Positions 12,801 through 23,645 are shown, counted from the first letter of the stretch. The stretch: 64,000 bases of DNA from Laccaria trichodermophora (GCA_018417955.1 JACTVC010000010.1:1-64000), one strand, 5' to 3'. Program-made: numbers and translations. Notes: a model not told the origin generated them from the sequence alone.

Positions 12801-13556
12801 ATCTGCATTGGAAGTGGCGAAGTTTGAAGGGGCCAATATTCGTACTGTGTCCGGTATCAGAGGCCAAGTGAAGAAAGCTCTCCCTAAGCCTGATGGCGCT
12901 TTCCGAGCAACCTTTGAAGATAAGGTCCTCATGAGCGGTAAGAGGTTCCTTTTGAATGTTTTCTCCCATTTCTGATGTTGATAATTCCAGACATTATATT
13001 CCTCCGGGCATGGTACTCAATCCAACCTAGGAAATTCTACAACCCCGTCACTTCACTTCTCCTCTCCAACAAAGCTGACTGGACAGGCATGCGATTAACC
13101 GGTCAAGTCAGACGAGACGAAGGCATCAAAACACCCTTGAACGTCAACTCTACATACAAGCGCATTGAACGCGCTCCCCGTCGCTTCAACCCCCTCATCG
13201 TGCCTAAAAAACTCCAAGCCTCCCTCCCCTACGCATCCAAACCCAAACTAATGAAACCACAACAAAATCAGACCTATCTCCAAAAACGCGCTGTTGTGAT
13301 GGAGCCGGAGGAGAAAAAGGCCGTGGCACTTCTACAGCAGATACGGGCGTTGAGGAAGGATCAGGTGGTGAGGAGGAAAGAGAAGAAGGTTGAGAAGAAG
13401 GCGGAGAGGCAGAAGAAGTTGGCGAAGGAGGAGGAGAGGAAGGGGGAGAAGGAGAAGGAGAGAAGGAAGGATGCTATGAGGGCTGCGGGGCAGAAGAGTA
13501 AACGCGAAGCTGATATGGAAGATGGTCGGGGAAGGAGTAAACGGCGGAAGACTTGA
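9897..13556 (+). CDS. BMS1: ribosome biogenesis GTPase Bms1
   Basis: Exons 9897-10004, 10062-10421, 10468-11092, 11141-12937 and 12991-13556 join in frame to about 1151 residues, the usual Bms1 size. Bms1 is a nucleolar GTPase of the small-subunit processome; it binds Rcl1 and U3 snoRNP and is needed for early 18S rRNA maturation. Evidence: a basic N-terminus, the Walker A motif GPPGVGKTT, the Bms1-specific [18 protein letters not shown], then [39 protein letters not shown] and [13 protein letters not shown] very long Asp/Glu/Ser-rich region follows (about 11280-12060). Then come the conserved C-terminal blocks, including [28 protein letters not shown] and FYNPVTSLL, and a Lys/Arg/Glu-rich coiled tail. 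The 48-base intron at 11093-11140 has no stop and stays in frame, so retention would add 16 residues; the family alignment argues for splicing. Confidence 0.97.
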
Positions 13557-14695
13557 AAGTACATGTATTAGGACAGTCTACGAATTTTGCTGGGGAGTAC
13601 TTGGAATATAACATGTACAAATAACGCGTCCTTCAACCAACCAACATGGGCGAGCCAAGTCGACAACTTTTTTCCAGTAAAAAAATTATTTCTGCCTTAA
13701 AACGCTCTTGAAGCCTACGAGTATAAATCACGACCTCCCCGCTTCAGCCTCCCAGATCGGATTGGAAAGAACCCAACACTGGCAGTGAACACACATGCTC
13801 CTCAGAAGCTTGATCAAAGCCTGAGGTTTGCGCACGAATTCAAACCCATCAAAGTCATCACAATCCCAGAGCACCCCAGCGCCCAAGCAACACGGTAAAC
13901 TTTGCATCATCCCCAGCCAAACTGCAACTGGTACACATGAACCCTATCCGAGTCACTGGTCACCAATCAGAGCGAGACGGTGGTGTCATTTTGTGGGGCG
14001 GGCATCAAACATGTAAGCCTTCATCATTCATATTGTCCAGATTTTCCTTGACCTCCCTACAAGATAAACCAAATTCAGCCTTCTCTTTGGAAATCAGACC
14101 TCATGTCTCGCGCTCAATAGGGCTTGAAATAGGCTATCCGTGGCAGAACCCTCCCATGTTGACCGTTCCTCGCAATTCGACGCGATGTATCTGAATACAT
14201 CCTCTTATTGTCTTGGATCCATCGGGTTGATTTTGCCTAGTTAAGCAAGATTTCATCTTCAAGGTACGCAACGACCTTCTCGTTCCATGGAAGATTGCAA
14301 TAACCAACCTCTCTCAGCGGGCTCATTACAATCGTCATATCTGCAACACCTGACCTGCGCCGACGCTCAGCGCTCAATCTGTATCTATTTTTGGATCAAG
14401 ACTTTTCCATGCTGAAGAGCAACGAAACATGTTGGGTACGCCTTTAAAAAAGTGGCAAATTGTTTTTCGTGCGTAGATTTTCATCCAGGTTTAAGTTGGA
14501 CATATGTCCTGATGTTTGGAGTGTTATCTTTCGTTCGCAGCTCTTTGTGAAGAATGGATAGAAGGCACTCTTCCGACTTACTTTTTGGTTCCTGGTACCT
14601 GTATTACCGTTGATGGATGGAATGGAAGCAACGCCAAGCAGCGCTCAGCCCATTCCAGATCCGTCTGGGACTCTTTCTGGACAGGACTCTGAATT
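13557..14695. other. intergenic, no gene seen
   Basis: Between BMS1 and the TATA box at 14696 only short overlapping frames occur on both strands (for example 13937-14194 and 13728-13910) and none has a recognisable motif. The stretch should hold the BMS1 3' end and the lipase-gene promoter. Confidence 0.5.
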
Positions 14696-14701
14696 TATAA
14701 A
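14696..14701 (+). promoter_or_regulatory. TATA box of the tectonin-lipase gene
   Basis: A TATAAA hexamer stands 45 bases before the ATG at 14746, a spacing seen also for the AT-hook and ligase genes of this window. It supports 14746 as the first coding base. Confidence 0.55.
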
Positions 14702-14745
14702 GGACTCAGGAAGCGTAATCTAACACCATCCAATTCTCCTACAAC

Positions 14746-17700
14746 ATGGTCTGGGGTATCTCGTTCCAGAATAATACCAATCTCTCTGTAACATTGACAC
14801 CGAACGGCAACGTTGGCTCTGCGGATCGTTTTATTCAAGTCGCTGGATATCACAGCATCATCATCCAAGAAGTCGGAAATCGCGTCAGACGCACTGGCAC
14901 GACTTGGGCAGTTGTAGTATATGATGGTTTCCACAATTTTGAATTGGGCTACGAAGGTTGTCATCTACCCCTAAAGTCGATAACGAAATTTCACGATTCA
15001 TTTCAGGGGGGCCTACCTTCAATTTTGTCATCTCAAGAGATCCTACGCTCGGTATAGTCTATACGGTCAATAACAAATCCTGGCAGCTCCCGATCCTTCC
15101 GACAAAAACTAGTGAGCTTGTCTTGACGACCGATCTTGACTAAAAGCGATCTTACTGTGTATGTTAGTTGCTGACCGCTCGCCGGTCTGGCTTTACACAT
15201 TTATCTCGGGACTCGTCATCGACGTCACCCCGAATAGCGCAGGAAAGTCTCCCTCGCTTCAGATCAAGAAGCCTCGCTTGAGCTCCACTGTCGGCACTCA
15301 GCTTTGGGTCTGGACAGAGCTCTTGCAAATTGTTAACCCGTCAACGAACCAGTGCCTCTCAACGGATGGCGCGACCATAACTCTTGTTGCCTACCAGTTA
15401 GCGTGTTCTTAGTTCCGAGTTTCTTATGCTAATGATCACTGTCAGGTCTGGGGCTACTTCAGTCCCACCGGAGCAGATGTGGATTCGAATCAGCAGCACC
15501 GGCCGCATCCAAAATTCAAAGTACCCCACCAAGATTTTGAGAGCCGATCGCCCCCAACTTACAACCCCACCACCACCAGCTGGCTCCAAAGATGCTTGGG
15601 GGTATGGTTATATCGTAAGTCCACTATGCATTAGTTCATCAACATTGTCAGCTCATACTTGTAATTAGGTTGGAGCAAGCCTTCTTCTCTCGAACGATAC
15701 TCCACTTTGGCAGCCGACGTTTTTCGACGGACCAGAACTACGAGAATGGTGTTTAATTCCTCCTGGATTTGCTCAGCCGATCTTCTCCAGTAGTGAGGCT
15801 TTCAATTGGCTTAACCCGTCGTGTAGTCTTGATTGTTTGTTACAAAGGTGGATCTGTTCTGGACAGGGTTAGCAGTGCGCCCTCGCCCGACTTTAACAAT
15901 CTATTGTCCTCTCAGTTGTGGTATCATTCTCGAGGCCTACTCATCAACGATTTGGATGGCCAGACATTGAGTGTCACACCTCAAAACAACGATTGGTATC
16001 CCATTGAGAAGGATGGTACGTCTGACCTCAAAGTTCCATCTTGAACCACTTCGACATGTAGTCTCATCGTTCCCCCACAGTTTACAACGTCCAACTCGTC
16101 CAGACTCAATCCGCCTTCAATCAATTTGGTGGAACTCGTTGGGGAGTTGACACCTCGACCTCGAATCAGATCGTTAACCTTCAGGTCGATGGGCCCTTCT
16201 ATTTTACTACCTCTGCGCAAGTTATCAACCGCGTTCGTGTAGGTAGTCAATCTACAGATTGGTCTTTTGGAGGGTGGGTTGCGTTTCTTGGATGTGGACA
16301 ATTTGAGCTTATGATGTTCTCTTCAGTACGCGTGAGTGGCAATGGTTCCGTGGGCCAGATCTCCGTAACGCATCCTTCATCGACCTCACGGTGGCACCAA
16401 ATGGCTTCCTTGTTGGACTAACCTCCGATAAACGCATTGTTTATTCTGGTGTTAATCAAATCTGGAAGGAACTAGCTCCTGTCGTTACTGCTACGAATGC
16501 GAAGGTTACAAACGTTTCCCTTGGCCTTCCCAGCATGCTCTATGCTCTGCTTGACGATGGCACGATCTACAGACTGGCGGACTACAACACCAGCGCCATT
16601 TGGACTGCAATTCCAAGCGTTTCTGGTGGTGCTTCATACATATCTTGCGGCGTCGATAACAACTTATGGGCCATCTCCAAAACGGGGAAGGTTCTCACTC
16701 TTGATGGCACCTCGGCATCACTCGCCTGGGTTGACGTTACTTCGACCTCGCCAGCGAATCTGGCCTCGGTCTCGGCGGGTACTTCCAGTTCTGTTTGGGC
16801 TGTTGATAACGCTGGCAAGGTTTGGCGAAGGACTCCGTCATCAAGTACCATGTACGTACATGATTTGCAGATTTTTTCTATGCTAAAACCGGGGTGATAT
16901 AATAGCGGCTGGGTTGACGGAGGGGCATCCAATTTGCGATCAGTGCAAGTTGGGGTAGATGGATCGGTCTTTGGTGTTACGACTCAGCAGGGAATTGTGC
17001 GTTACAATGGCACAGATCTCAACACTTGGCAAGCACTCCCTGGTCATGTCAAAAGCCTTGCTGTCGCGTCTTCAAACCTGGTTATTGGCACATCCTACAT
17101 TGAAGGTATCTTCAGGTCATCACATTTGTTTTCACGTTGTATGTCTCGAATCTCATCTGGCGTTTTCGGTTTAGGTATCGCCCAGTCACATCTGCGCCCA
17201 GTCTTACGACCCGATTCCACACCCTCTCCGCCGGCTCCGACATTCGACCACTAGATTCGGCGGTTAACGTTAACTTCAACGCCACAATTGACGAGTTTAT
17301 TCTCTGTGGAGGCATGGCAAACATAGTCTACTCGACTGATGTCGACGTGACAACTTATCTGACGAACGTCTCATACCTCGTCAAGGTCATTATCGACGAT
17401 GCAGCGACGCACACTCAAGCCTTCGTCGCCTGGAACAGTTATAACAAGACTCTCGTCGTTGCTTTTCGTGGAACTGACTCCACACAAGATGTATCAAATG
17501 ATTTGCAACAGACAGAATCATCAAGCTTGACTCTGCTAGGTGCTGGCCCGCTACAAGGTTTGGTACCACAGGGTTTTGCTACCGCTTATGGCGCAGTTAG
17601 GAGTCAGGTATGGACCGCTGTAAAGGTGAGTGTGTGTCGAGATGCTGGATAACGTCAAAGATTTAGAAATGACATGCAGAATGTCGTGGATTCTGTAACC

Positions 17701-18865
17701 ATTTCGCAAATTAAGAAAATTTATGTCACCGGCCATTCGCTTGGAGGAGCATTAGCGGCTTACGGCGCTGCTGACCTTGCCGTTCTTCTCAAGGCGAAAT
17801 ATTCGTTCACCGACTCCAACGTGCTCAAGATGATCAACTTTGGCGCGCCTTACTCGGCCAATGATGCGTTCTACGACTTCTTCACCAACGGGTTGGCCAG
17901 CAGCGTGACCGGTGTTGCTGTGATCAACGAGAGGGATATAGTTCCTTACTTATCTGTGCCCCTCTATGCGTGGAGGAGGTTGGGTACACAGTACATCCTA
18001 CACGACCCCAACTATCCTGCGTTGGTGGACACCCTTTATTCTCATCAAGTAAGCGACCATAAGCACTCACTATGTACAGCACTCATCACTTCACTCAAAG
18101 ATGGCGACATACAACACTTTGCTGTCATCCCCATTCAATGGTTCGTCATTCGAAGTATCGCTACTGCAAGATGACTTATCATCTGCCCGTATGATGTAGC
18201 TTTCACTGCCATCAAAAGCATAGAGGTGCAAATAACAACTGGCAGCAATGCATTCGGCTGGTTTGACAAAGCTGGTGAGTTTCTTGGTACTAGTGGTTTA
18301 CAGACTACTCACGTCACGCAGGAACGGATCGCGCCGTTTCCATCGTCTTCGGTGCAGTCAACAAAACAGGATACTCAGTTACTCTGCCACTTACGGGCTC
18401 TTCGAAGACTTTCAAGTTGGAGAACGTTCTCGTTGACCCTCTCACTGATGCGGGCGTCCCCTCCAGCGGCGTCTCCCTGCTCACCTTTGAAAATGACAAG
18501 ACAGACACTTTCAATCTCGACAAAGCATATCTCCTTGACGTGCGCGACGTCAATGGCTTCGTCCTTTGCATAGACAACTCTACATCTTTCACCCAAAACG
18601 CAGCAACGTTCTTGAACTTCGGCATCAGGGACAATTGGCTTGTTACGTTCGTAACTTCTGCCGTCGTTCTGTTTCTTTGTGCTGAACGTTTTGTAGGGCT
18701 ATTAAAATCAAAATTGATGGTGCAGTTCGCTATAATAAGGGCACGAGTGTTTATCTTGGTCCTGATTTTAATGCGGCTTATGCTGACAATCTCTTGCCAG
18801 TACGTCCTTACTCTCATTTTGGTATTTCCAGGCTGACAATCACGTTTTTCTGGCAGATACCGTGA
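14746..18865 (+). CDS. multidomain protein: trefoil-like region, tectonin-like propeller, class 3 lipase
   Basis: A gene of about 14 or more exons. Clear exons: 14746-14956, 15007-15111, from 15168, 16081-16273, 16327-16851, 16906-17115, 17175-17625, 17680-18048, 18080-18140, 18200-18274, from 18322, ending at a TGA at 18863-18865. Exon ends between 15390 and 15900 and near 18645 remain uncertain. Order of parts: an N-terminal region with QLWVW..IVNPSTNQCLS and QVWGY, like ricin-B beta-trefoil repeats. Then repeated W/SVGVDGSV-type units such as VGVDGSVFGV, WAISKTGKV and YALLDDGTIYRL, typical of tectonin/TECPR beta-propellers that bind sugars. Last is a class 3 lipase domain with LVVAFRGTDS, YVTGHSLGGALA (nucleophile Ser in GHSLG), NERDIVPYLS (likely catalytic Asp) and LHSKMATYN (likely catalytic His). 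No signal peptide is visible. Family knowledge suggests ester hydrolysis of lipid substrates reached by lectin binding. A 200-bp decayed copy lies at 20218-20415. Confidence 0.8.
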
Positions 18866-18936
18866 GGGTCTGACATGTAAGAATGGAACAATTTGGGACT
18901 GTGATGTCGACGGCTTTCATTTCTGCTGGTCTTTCC

Positions 18937-20079
18937 AGGACCCCTGACATATGGCTCAGAGGTCGTGTCCCCAAACGGACAGGAATTTTGAAAATCCGGC
19001 CGTAGGCCGGACGCAAAACGGACAGAAAATTCGTGTTGGCGCCGCGAGGCCGCATCCATGGTGCGGACACCAATGTCACGATGCCGACTGGCCGGGTACC
19101 AGGAACGGACATATATAGACATATATCCAAGGGGAACTGTGTTTATTCGTCATTTTTGGAATACAATTTTCTTCCCCCTGAGCACGCAAGAAATGGGACC
19201 ATTGGCCCTGGCCGGGGCCCCTTCTATTTTCCCCCCTTCATTTACGAACTCTTCTATCTTTCGAGTTCTCAAAGCTAAACTTGAACACACAGAATGACTA
19301 GTGATGTCATCGAGCTGGACGACCCCCGGCCGTTTCGAGAATTGGAGTGGATTGGCATCGGCAAACAGTACCCAAAGGATGCTCCAAGCTATATTGAAGA
19401 CGCAAAGGAAAGGGTCTTGATGGTGCCAGAACAATACAAGAAATACCTCCCAAAGCCTGACATTCCAGTCCTACAATTCCTCGCCGCCAACCTTCCAAAA
19501 ATCTCCGGGGAGCTTCTTGCGATGAAGCATACCAAGTGGTTCAGCCGCGACGCACCAACCCACAGATCCAGCTTGCCTACTTACCCGTCCAATCCCAAAT
19601 GCCAATTTTCTAAAGGGGCTCGAAAACGCGATCGCCCAAGCTTGGTTCGATGGCTCAAAATCAATTGTTGACCCCCGTTACAATGATGGCCATGACCGAC
19701 TGCCGTGGTGGACCATCACATTCAAACAGGCTATGAAGACTTTTCAAAAGCGTAATGTCGATTAATTAGATTGTAGTAGTAGGTGTATCTAAGTATAACA
19801 TCTACTATTGGACTCTTTGTGCTATATCTTCTCTCCTTTTCTTCGCAGCGGCTCTTTGAAGACTTCCTTACAATGTCAGAAGTGACCAAAACGCGAAAAA
19901 ACGCTGTTTGAACGAAAATTGAGGGTTCTCGAGGCCGGATCCACTAGTCCGGACAAAATTTGGAAAATTTGGGCAGGCCGGAGCCGATCCGGACAGATTT
20001 TTGGAAAATGGGTGCGGACAGAAAATCGAAAATTTGACATTTTTGGGATCCGACCTTTGAGCCATATGTCCGGGGTCCT
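18937..20079. mobile_element. 1.14-kb DNA transposon with 8-bp target duplication
   Basis: Imperfect terminal inverted repeats start AGGACCCC and share GACATATGGCTCA, then AGGTCG and TCCC, over about 38 bases at each end. They are flanked by a perfect 8-bp direct repeat GTCTTTCC (18929-18936 and 20080-20087). Near both ends there are many copies of short motifs around ggccgga/cggacag, as expected of subterminal transposase-binding repeats. Eight-base target duplications are known for hAT, P and Kyakuja-Dileera-Zisupton elements, so the superfamily stays open. It carries one broken reading frame (19294-19765) and no recognisable transposase. It sits just downstream of the lipase gene stop. The element at 48054-48315 has related ends. 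Confidence 0.85.
19294..19765 (+). pseudogene. broken ORF inside the 8-bp-TSD transposon
   Basis: The first frame starts at 19294 and encodes a charged protein with FRELEWIGIGKQYPKD and PKPDIPVLQFLAANLP. Near 19555 the coding sense moves to another frame (IPNANFLKGLENAIA, then DPRYNDGHDRLPWWTITF) and ends at a TAA at 19763-19765. An indel or a missed splice would explain this. I do not recognise a catalytic domain. From memory, similar DPRYN..LPWW strings accompany some transposon ORFs of basidiomycetes that also carry Ulp1-like proteases, but I cannot check that. It is most likely a decayed part of the element's original cargo. Confidence 0.55.
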
Positions 20080-20217
20080 GTCTTTCCTTGTGTAACACTT
20101 TTAGTCACTTTTTGTACGTATACTATTCGCATGAGTTCGCACATATCAAATGATGGGCGGTTTTGCATTACTGATGATGTCATTTTCTACGGCTCTCCAA
20201 TGACTTGGAACATCGTC

Positions 20218-20415
20218 CAAGTACTCGACTGATGTCGAAGTGACAACTTGTTACATACATGACAAACGTCTCATACATCGTCCAGGTCATTAACAATGAT
20301 GCAGTGACGCATACTCAAGCCTTCGTTGCCTGGAACAGTTACTACTAACAAGACTCTCGTCGTTGCTTTTCGTGGAACTAATTCCACACAAGATGATTTA
20401 AATTTGCAACAGACG
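20218..20415 (+). pseudogene. fragment copied from the lipase gene
   Basis: About 200 bases match the lipase gene at 17324-17520 closely. Shared stretches include actcgactgatgtcga, then tcaagccttcgt, then caagactctcgtcgttgctt and ttgcaacagac. Small insertions in this copy (around 20250 and in ttactactaacaag near 20340) and a deletion before ttgcaacagac break the frame. Only the segment before the catalytic Ser motif was copied or kept. It begins about 130 bases right of the transposon end. Confidence 0.85.
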
Positions 20416-20549
20416 GACCACCATTCGCACGAGTTCCCATGTAGTCCAAGCAAACTCAAAAGTCCAACTATCAGATTACGCAGCTGTTGGACGGGTTGAG
20501 CGCTTATTTGCAAACCCCTACATAACGCCATCACTCAAGGTTCCCAGCG

Positions 20550-20710
20550 ATGAAGACCATACGCTCCATAACCCCTCTGCTGTTGGCCATCATGTTCGCA
20601 TGTACGGGCTCTGTTTCATTGACCCATTCCACCACTTACTCTAGTCATGATGCATTCCAGTGACGGGCGGCATACTTACATATCGAATGATGGGCGGCCT
20701 GTACTACAGA
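20550..20710 (+). pseudogene. small secreted protein remnant, copy 1
   Basis: The ATG at 20550 opens a 37-codon frame with a signal-peptide-like start (MKTIRSITPLLLAIMFACTG), closed by a TGA at 20661-20663. It is a near copy of 43188-43358, but an insertion after the TTYS block shifts the frame, so the later part (cgggcggcatactt..atgatgggcgg) is out of frame. The similarity ends at about 20703, where Dabb-coding sequence takes over. Confidence 0.7.
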
Positions 20711-21187
20711 CCACATTCACTCCTGCACACGACACCCATAACACACGTCGTCATATTCCAATACAATAAAAACACATCTATATCCCAGAAACAGACCGTT
20801 TCCAAAGCCTTCCTCGCCCTGGGTCAAAATTGCCTTGCCCCATACGATAAGCCGAGCTTCGATTCTCCAGGGAAGCCATACATCCAGAGTATCATTGCTG
20901 GCAGTAACGACTCTTTGGAACCTCCGGCCAAGGGGTACGAGGTGAGTACTTAGCCACAATAACATAATGCAAGTCTTGCGAAAGTTGAGCCTTGTCCATA
21001 GCACACCTACATAGTGAATTTTGCGTCACCGGACCATCGCGACTACTACGTGGGACTGGATACCAACTTTGCCGATCCAGCTCATGCTGTATTCAAGGAA
21101 TTAGTAGGACCGTTGGTTGAGAAAGTTGTGGTGACCGACTTTACAAACGGGCTGTGGGACGATAAGGGTCCTGGAGACTCGGAGTGA
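20687..21187 (+). CDS. Dabb-domain (stress-responsive A/B barrel) protein, copy with lost native start
   Basis: Exons about 20687-20941 and 21002-21187 encode a protein nearly the same as the neighbour at 21693: HVVIFQYNKNTSISQKQ, AFLALGQNCLAP, IIAGSNDSLEPP, then after the intron HRDYYVGLDTNFADPAHA and KVVVTDF. The Dabb fold is a small dimeric alpha/beta barrel found in stress-induced proteins and some polyketide cyclases; its function here is unknown. In the neighbour the protein begins MAPVTHVV. Here that ATG is lost (..TTPITHVV) and the nearest in-frame ATG (20687) lies in the remnant of the secreted-protein copy, giving a MMGGLYYRP.. leader. It could be a new fused start or a dead copy. 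Confidence 0.65.
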
Positions 21188-21362
21188 AGAAAGATCGTCA
21201 GGGATTCAAGGAATGTTCATGTATGTAATGTAATACTCACGACGTGTACCACCAGCTCTATCTACTTCTTCCCTTGAGTTGATGTGGGGTCAGTGTAGAC
21301 ATGAGTAAAATCAAGTGATCAACATTGCCAACCTCCCGCCACCACCTTCACTCAACTTAGAC

Positions 21363-21413
21363 TTCTTCGGCTTCCTTCTCATCCTCTTCGGCTTCCTTCT
21401 CATCCTCTTCGGC
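21363..21413. repeat. 24-bp minisatellite
   Basis: About two and a half copies of a 24-base unit (cttcttcggcttccttctca plus tcct) stand in tandem. On the minus strand they would read as a Glu/Lys/Asp/Ala-rich repeat, but stops directly before it make a gene unlikely. Otherwise 21188-21692 shows no gene. Confidence 0.6.
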
Positions 21414-21692
21414 TTTCAACTTTCAATCCTTTCCTCCATGAGTAATTGACGCACGAAAAGGAACGCCAAACTCATCTTGCAAGGTTTGGTGGCTCTGCCT
21501 ATTGAACTTGTTCTGTACTTTGAAATTTTGCCCAAATAGTCATCTGCTCCTCAAAAGTCGATCCACACTTGCTCCTAGATCTGCCAGCGGTCATGCTGAA
21601 CGCCCCAACGCGAATGACATCATAACAGTGACACCGGGAAGCTGTGGGCAGTCTGGACTCAGTGTGACCAGCCACGCTCATTCCTGCCCATC

Positions 21693-22140
21693 ATGGCGCC
21701 AGTTACACACGTCGTTATCTTCCAATACAAAAGCGACACATCCATTGCTCAGAAAGAGGACATTGCCAAAGCCTTTCTCGCTCTACAGCAGAACTGTCTT
21801 GCCCCATCCGACACTCCAGGCTTCGACTCTCCAGGAACACCATACATTCAAAGCATCATTGCTGGCAGCAATGACTCCCTGGAACCTCCCGCTGAGGGAT
21901 ATGAAGTGAGTGGCTATTGTTTTCCAGTGACGCAGGTTCAGTCAAACCGACCAACAGCACACTTATATAGTGACCTTCGCTTCTCCGATCCATCGCGATT
22001 ACTATGTTGGACTGGACCCCAAATTTGCGGATCCAGCTCATGCTGCCTTCAAGGAACTGGCTGGACCGCTGCTTCAGAAAGTTGTGGTGACTGACTTCAG
22101 GAATGGGGTGTGGGCTGATAAAGGTCCCGGAGAAAAGTAA
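21693..22140 (+). CDS. Dabb-domain (stress-responsive A/B barrel) protein
   Basis: Two exons, 21693-21905 and 21958-22140, give 131 residues, which is about the length of a single Dabb domain plus a short tail. The start MAPVTHVVIFQYK is typical, with the H-V-V-I/F strand at the extreme N-terminus. The second exon opens HTYIVTFASPIHRDYY and contains FADPAHAAFKEL and KVVVTDF. The intron lies at the same point as in the copy at 20687, so the two arose by tandem duplication. No signal peptide is seen, so a cytosolic protein is likely. Confidence 0.85.
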
Positions 22141-22358
22141 TACCTAGCCGATGCTGCGACTCGGAGGAAGATCAGAAACTGAACAGAAACAAGCAAGGTT
22201 CCATTGTAATTCTAACTAGTGACACTACTTATAGCGTTGTCTTCCATGTACCCGTCGTCCGCTGAATGTCACTCGCCATTCAACTTGAATGTAATAAAAA
22301 CTCGTTGAGAACCCGTTCCATTTAACCATACATTCCACCGTTTACATCCTGGTATCTC

Positions 22359-23198
22359 TCACTCACAAATTACTTCTACTCCGCCCCGGAAACTTGGGTC
22401 CTCCAGGCTTCCCTTGAGACCATTCATCTCGTCTTCAAGTTCCTGTGTTGAACATTTCTTCGCGCACTCAAAGTCTATCAAAACAACGTCGTGCCCTTCC
22501 CGCACAAGAAAGTTGTGTTTGTTGATATCGCCAAGCTTGATCCCGAGCTCATGCAATTGCCCCAAAGCCTTCCTGCAGCCCTCGAAATCTCCTGGACCTG
22601 CGGCCCTCGCATCTTGTACCCACTCAGCAACGAATCCAACCACGCGCCCGTCTTTCCCCTCAGTAACATGGCCAAGAAACTTGGGGCCAATACCACTGCC
22701 ACAGATGAGTTCATAAGCAGTCGTCTCAGCCTCCATGTAAGGGAGCTCCCAAGGCCAAACGGCAATTTTGATGAGAACGGGCTTCTCGTCGTTGAGTTCG
22801 GGGTGTGTTGAAGCGCGAACGCGTTGCCTCAGGTAAAGTTCTTGTGTAAAATCCAGTTCGTTCAGCTTCACTGGATGCCAGAGATTTTCCACCCCCGCAA
22901 GAGGCACTGTCTTTAGTTTGATGAAGGCCACTTCTCCTGTTTCGGGATCCTTTGCCACGTTGCCTTCGTTCCAATTTCCGGGTGGAAAAGGTGGGAGGAG
23001 CTCGCCTAGCAGGATGGGCGCGAAGTACCGATCGATCTCATCCCCGCCAAGCGCTCCTGGTGCTGTGTTCACGTATTTGACGTATTTCCCGTCGACGAGG
23101 AGGCGGTAATGGTTGTCATCGGGGTCGATGGCGTCCTGCAGCTCGGTGAGACACGCGAGAAGCTGGACGTTGGCATTTTTTGAGCTTGAGACGTTCAT
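22359..23198 (-). CDS. fungal kinase-fold protein, intact copy
   Basis: A single exon of 279 residues. The C-terminal half carries a kinase-type catalytic loop and metal site: LGDINKHNFLV (Asp and Asn kept, the usual His replaced by Leu) followed by VLIDFECA in place of DFG. This pattern is seen in a large basidiomycete group related to aminoglycoside-phosphotransferase or fungal-specific kinases, often mislabelled as other enzymes. The N-terminal half has GVENLWHPVKLNELDFTQEL and a likely ATP-lysine region PVLIKIAVWPWE. Substrate unknown. A second copy at 57403-58158 is about nine-tenths identical and shares 3' flank, but has a premature stop. The ATG at 23198 (MNVSSSKN) is the one shared by both copies. 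Confidence 0.75.
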   Translation of the reverse strand: MNVSSSKNANVQLLACLTELQDAIDPDDNHYRLLVDGKYVKYVNTAPGALGGDEIDRYFAPILLGELLPPFPPGNWNEGNVAKDPETGEVAFIKLKTVPLAGVENLWHPVKLNELDFTQELYLRQRVRASTHPELNDEKPVLIKIAVWPWELPYMEAETTAYELICGSGIGPKFLGHVTEGKDGRVVGFVAEWVQDARAAGPGDFEGCRKALGQLHELGIKLGDINKHNFLVREGHDVVLIDFECAKKCSTQELEDEMNGLKGSLEDPSFRGGVEVICE

Positions 23199-23645
23199 GG
23201 TGTAGAGGGGCTTTGGGACTGTAGATGACAGGAGAGCGAGGCTACTGGCTGGCCGAGAGAGTGCTGTGGATGCAAATTATGACTGTATAGTAGGTAGCTT
23301 TAACTCCTAGAGTCCTAAAGACGGCGATAACAGACTTTGCTGTTGTGATAATTCGAGAGCTGTTTAGGCCTGTGAGTCAAAAAGCTCGCTGGGACTTGAC
23401 AAGGCACAATCTTGACTCCAGACAGGTCGCAAGGTAGGCCCAAGCAGGCCTGACATTGGATTAGGTCAATTGTGTGTAGGTTGAGCTCCACGTTGTGATC
23501 AAGTCACGGATCTTTGATGGTTCGAATGATTGTGTCGGCTGCAGTTCAAACTGCACCACCAGAAAAGTTGATGGAACAGTAGTTGTACAAAGCTGAATTA
23601 TGCGGTGTCAATGTTCCTCGAACGATAGCCTGACTACGGCATGAT
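23199..23645. other. intergenic between two minus-strand genes
   Basis: No gene seen. It should contain the promoter of the kinase-like gene to its left and the 3' end of the F-box gene to its right. Confidence 0.5.

Noticed and set aside
22414..22811. Plus-strand frames opposite the kinase-like gene
   Set aside because: Same frames appear opposite the second copy at 57451-57771, which follows from the duplication; the minus-strand protein carries the kinase motifs.
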